A stretch of DNA of 64,000 nucleotides, from assembly GCF_001594145.1 (NCBI RefSeq), contig NZ_LVCF01000038.1:1-64000 (forward strand), in the 5' to 3' direction. A model generated the notes under the pieces. The model searched no databases. It was not told the DNA's origin and saw only the letters and a list, made by a program, of their open reading frames with translations. The stretch's first letter is position 1; the number at the start of each line of letters is the position of its first letter. Below, piece after piece: positions 62,149 to 64,000 of this stretch. The DNA is from Branchiibius sp. NY16-3462-2. Its GTDB lineage: Bacteria; Actinomycetota; Actinomycetes; Actinomycetales; Dermatophilaceae. A program made the position numbers and the translations under genes.

Positions 62149-63123
62149 ATGAGCAAAGAGACCGCCGACCGGCACGTGCCGGTCATGCGCGACCGCATCG
62201 TCGACCTGCTCGCACCCGCACTCGAGCGCCCGGGCGCCGTGTTCGTCGACGGGACGCTGGGCATGGGTGGGCACACCGAGGCCATCCTGCAGCGGCTGCC
62301 GCATGTCACGGCGTACGGCGTGGACCGCGACCCGCAGGCGCTCGACCTGGCCGGCGCCCGGCTGGCGTCCTTCGGGGACCGGTTCATCGGCGTACATGCG
62401 GTCTATGACCAGACCTTCACGGCCCTCGCCGACCTGGGCGTCGACGAAGTGGACGGCGTGCTGTTCGACCTCGGGGTCTCCTCACTGCAACTGGACGAAG
62501 CCGATCGCGGGTTCGCCTACGCCCAGGACGCCCCGTTGGACATGCGGATGGACCAGACCACGGGGGTCACCGCCGCCGACGTGCTGAACACCTACAGCGG
62601 CGCCGACCTCGAACGCATCCTGCGCGAGTACGGCGAGGAGCGCTTCGCCCGCCGGGTCGCCGTGGCCATCGTCCGCGAGCGCGAGAACGCTCCCTTCACG
62701 ACCTCCGCCCGCCTCGTCGAGGTGCTGCGGGCGGCGATCCCGGCGGCATCGCAACGCACCGGCGGCCACCCCGGCAAGCGGACGTTCCAGGCGCTGCGTA
62801 TCGAGGTCAACTCCGAACTGGACGTGTGGCGGGCCGCGCTGCCTGCGGCCATCGATCACCTGCGGGTCGAGGGCCGGATCGCGGTGCTGTCCTACCACTC
62901 CCTCGAGGACCGCATCACCAAACAGGCGCTCGCCGCCGGCGCCAGGAGCACCGCCCCTCCCGGCATCCCGATCGAACTGCCCGAGCAGGCGCCGTACCTG
63001 AAGTTGCTGACCCGGGGCGCCGAGACCCCGGGCGAGACCGAGATCGCACACAACCCGCGGGCCGCCTCGGCCCGGCTGCGCGCCGCAGCGCGTATCCGCA
63101 CCACCGAAAGGACGTCCGCATGA
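62149..63123 (+). CDS. rsmH: 16S rRNA (cytosine(1402)-N4)-methyltransferase
   Basis: 324 residues. It methylates C1402 of 16S rRNA using SAM. HVPVMRDRIVDLLAP is the N-terminus, FVDGTLGMGGHTEAIL the SAM-binding motif I, and LFDLGVSSLQLDEADRGFAY the second block, with FQALRIEVN and VLSYHSLEDRITK toward the C-terminus. The ATG at 62149 follows GAAAGGAG. The next gene overlaps its stop by four bases. It is the second gene of the mra cluster. Confidence 0.97.
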   Translation: MSKETADRHVPVMRDRIVDLLAPALERPGAVFVDGTLGMGGHTEAILQRLPHVTAYGVDRDPQALDLAGARLASFGDRFIGVHAVYDQTFTALADLGVDEVDGVLFDLGVSSLQLDEADRGFAYAQDAPLDMRMDQTTGVTAADVLNTYSGADLERILREYGEERFARRVAVAIVRERENAPFTTSARLVEVLRAAIPAASQRTGGHPGKRTFQALRIEVNSELDVWRAALPAAIDHLRVEGRIAVLSYHSLEDRITKQALAAGARSTAPPGIPIELPEQAPYLKLLTRGAETPGETEIAHNPRAASARLRAAARIRTTERTSA

Positions 63124-63815
63124 GCCAGTTGAGCCTCGCCCCCACCCCTGCCCGCCGCCCGGCGAAATCCGCACGTACGGCGCTGCCGGCCGCTCGGCGT
63201 ACCCCCAGTGGCACCCGTCCCGGCTCCGCGCCCGCTGCCAAGGGCGCTCGCCGCACCTCGGCGGTCGTGGCTCCGCCGCAGACCCGCGGTGTCGGCATCG
63301 GGTTCGTGATGATCTGCCTGCTGGCCATGGTCGGGGGTCTGGTGGCGTTGCTGCTGCTCAACACCCAGCGTGCGGAGCAGTCGTTCGCGCTCGACCGGTT
63401 GCAGGCGAAGTCGGCGTCGTTGGCGGCGACCCAGGAGTCGCTGGACGGACAGCTGGACGCGGTGTCCGCGCCGCAGCAACTGGCGCTGCAGGCACAGGCG
63501 CAGGGGATGGTTCCGGCCACCTCGATCCGGTTCGTCGACAGCAATGGCAAGACCGTCGGCGTGGCGAAGGGAAGCGCATCTGCGAACCGCTTTACGGTGG
63601 GAACGCTCCCGAGCACCCCGGCATCGACGGTGGCCGCCCTGGCCGCCAGCGCTGCCAGCGCGGGAGTGCAACTGCCGGCGCCGGCCCCCAAGCTGGCCGT
63701 GGTTCCGCCAGCACTGTCGAGCACGCCGTCCGCCACCCCGAAAGCCACCCAGCAACCCACCGCCAAGTCCACCCCGAGCGCCGCTCCCAAAGCCACGGCC
63801 ACACCGACCAAGTGA
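63120..63815 (+). CDS. ftsL: FtsL-like division protein
   Basis: 231 residues. The protein has a basic, Ala/Pro-rich cytoplasmic N-terminus (1-55), one membrane helix at about 58-80 (VGIGFVMICLLAMVGGLVAL), a short coiled-coil helix at about 82-115 and a long Pro/Ala/Thr tail. The fold plan and place between rsmH and ftsI define FtsL, which links division proteins at the septum. Sequence alone would not identify it, so the symbol rests mainly on position. Its ATG overlaps the rsmH stop. Confidence 0.8.
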   Translation: MSQLSLAPTPARRPAKSARTALPAARRTPSGTRPGSAPAAKGARRTSAVVAPPQTRGVGIGFVMICLLAMVGGLVALLLLNTQRAEQSFALDRLQAKSASLAATQESLDGQLDAVSAPQQLALQAQAQGMVPATSIRFVDSNGKTVGVAKGSASANRFTVGTLPSTPASTVAALAASAASAGVQLPAPAPKLAVVPPALSSTPSATPKATQQPTAKSTPSAAPKATATPTK

Positions 63816-63862
63816 GAAGGCGTGGCCAGCCACGCAACGTGCTTCCCAGCAGAAGGTGATCC

Positions 63863-64000
63863 GTGACTCCGTCGTCCCAGCCGCCGCGTAGTAAGACCCG
63901 CCCTGCGGGCGCTACGGTCAGGACCCCGCGTGCGGCGTCCGGTGCTGCGAAGGGCAACCCCCGGCCGCGTCGTGCGGCGGCCGCCCCGCCGCAGCAACCC
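63863..64000 (+). CDS. ftsI: N-terminus of a penicillin-binding protein, probable FtsI (truncated by window end)
   Basis: A frame of 46 codons from the GTG at 63863 runs open to the window end. AGAAGGTGAT lies just ahead. The encoded residues are a basic and Pro/Ala-rich cytoplasmic tail (PSSQPPRSKTRPAGATVRTP) without any domain yet. The FtsI identity comes from its position after ftsL in the dcw cluster and is not shown by sequence in this window. Confidence 0.6.
   Translation, partial: MTPSSQPPRSKTRPAGATVRTPRAASGAAKGNPRPRRAAAAPPQQP

Overview
The window is high-GC DNA with frequent GTG and TTG starts, overlapping stop/start pairs and a gene set typical of Actinobacteria: NrdR with a class II ribonucleotide reductase, LexA beside a LysM protein, a Lys/Ala-rich SigA, SAM-IV-type riboswitches and the start of the dcw division cluster. 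The mix (DUF222-HNH protein, DhaKLM, CPBP protease, DUF4192) looks most like the order Micrococcales, possibly a Dermacoccaceae or Intrasporangiaceae relative. That placement is inference. Almost everything is chromosomal housekeeping. Mobile DNA is limited to the tail of an IS30-type transposase at the left edge and a 13E12-like DUF222-HNH gene.

Left part (1-17.6 kb): DinG-type helicase, a RibD/DHFR-like reductase, holA, rpsT with its terminator, leuS behind a possible leader-peptide attenuator, a DegV protein, the dihydroxyacetone phosphotransferase operon dhaKLM, the DNA-uptake pair comEA-comEC, a LysR regulator divergent from a sirtuin, and lexA divergent from a LysM protein with an SOS box between them.

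Middle part (17.6-39.1 kb): malate synthase G, the nrdR-nrdJ unit preceded by two NrdR-type boxes, an NmrA-like/CPBP gene pair, a phosphate transporter operon (pit, small membrane protein, DUF3349) with a candidate PHO box, a quinone oxidoreductase and an SDR, serA, a CYP102-like P450 that overlaps serA tail to tail, a DUF445 protein, metY under a SAM-IV riboswitch, a luciferase-like monooxygenase, a RIO-type kinase and the DUF222-HNH gene.

Right part (39.2-64 kb): a tightly overlapped four-gene operon (TetR regulator, MFS transporter, PLP-dependent deaminase/aldolase, aldonolactone-oxidase-type flavoprotein) behind a perfect 7-2-7 operator. This is the most plausible uncharacterised system in the window. 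It is followed by hrpA, a HIT protein, a PAC2 protein, SufE, an EcsC protein, a frameshifted DUF4192 gene, an RCK-pore-RCK channel, metX under a second SAM riboswitch, a universal stress protein, sigA, a moxR-DUF58-transglutaminase operon, and mraZ-rsmH-ftsL-ftsI (truncated by the window end) with a five-repeat MraZ operator.

Themes that join the genes are sulfur and methionine control by SAM (metY and metX), DNA damage and replication (dinG, lexA, LysM protein, holA, nrd), phosphate uptake, and cell-envelope growth at the right end. No tRNA, rRNA or CRISPR array was recognised. All function calls come from reading protein motifs by eye. No database search was run.
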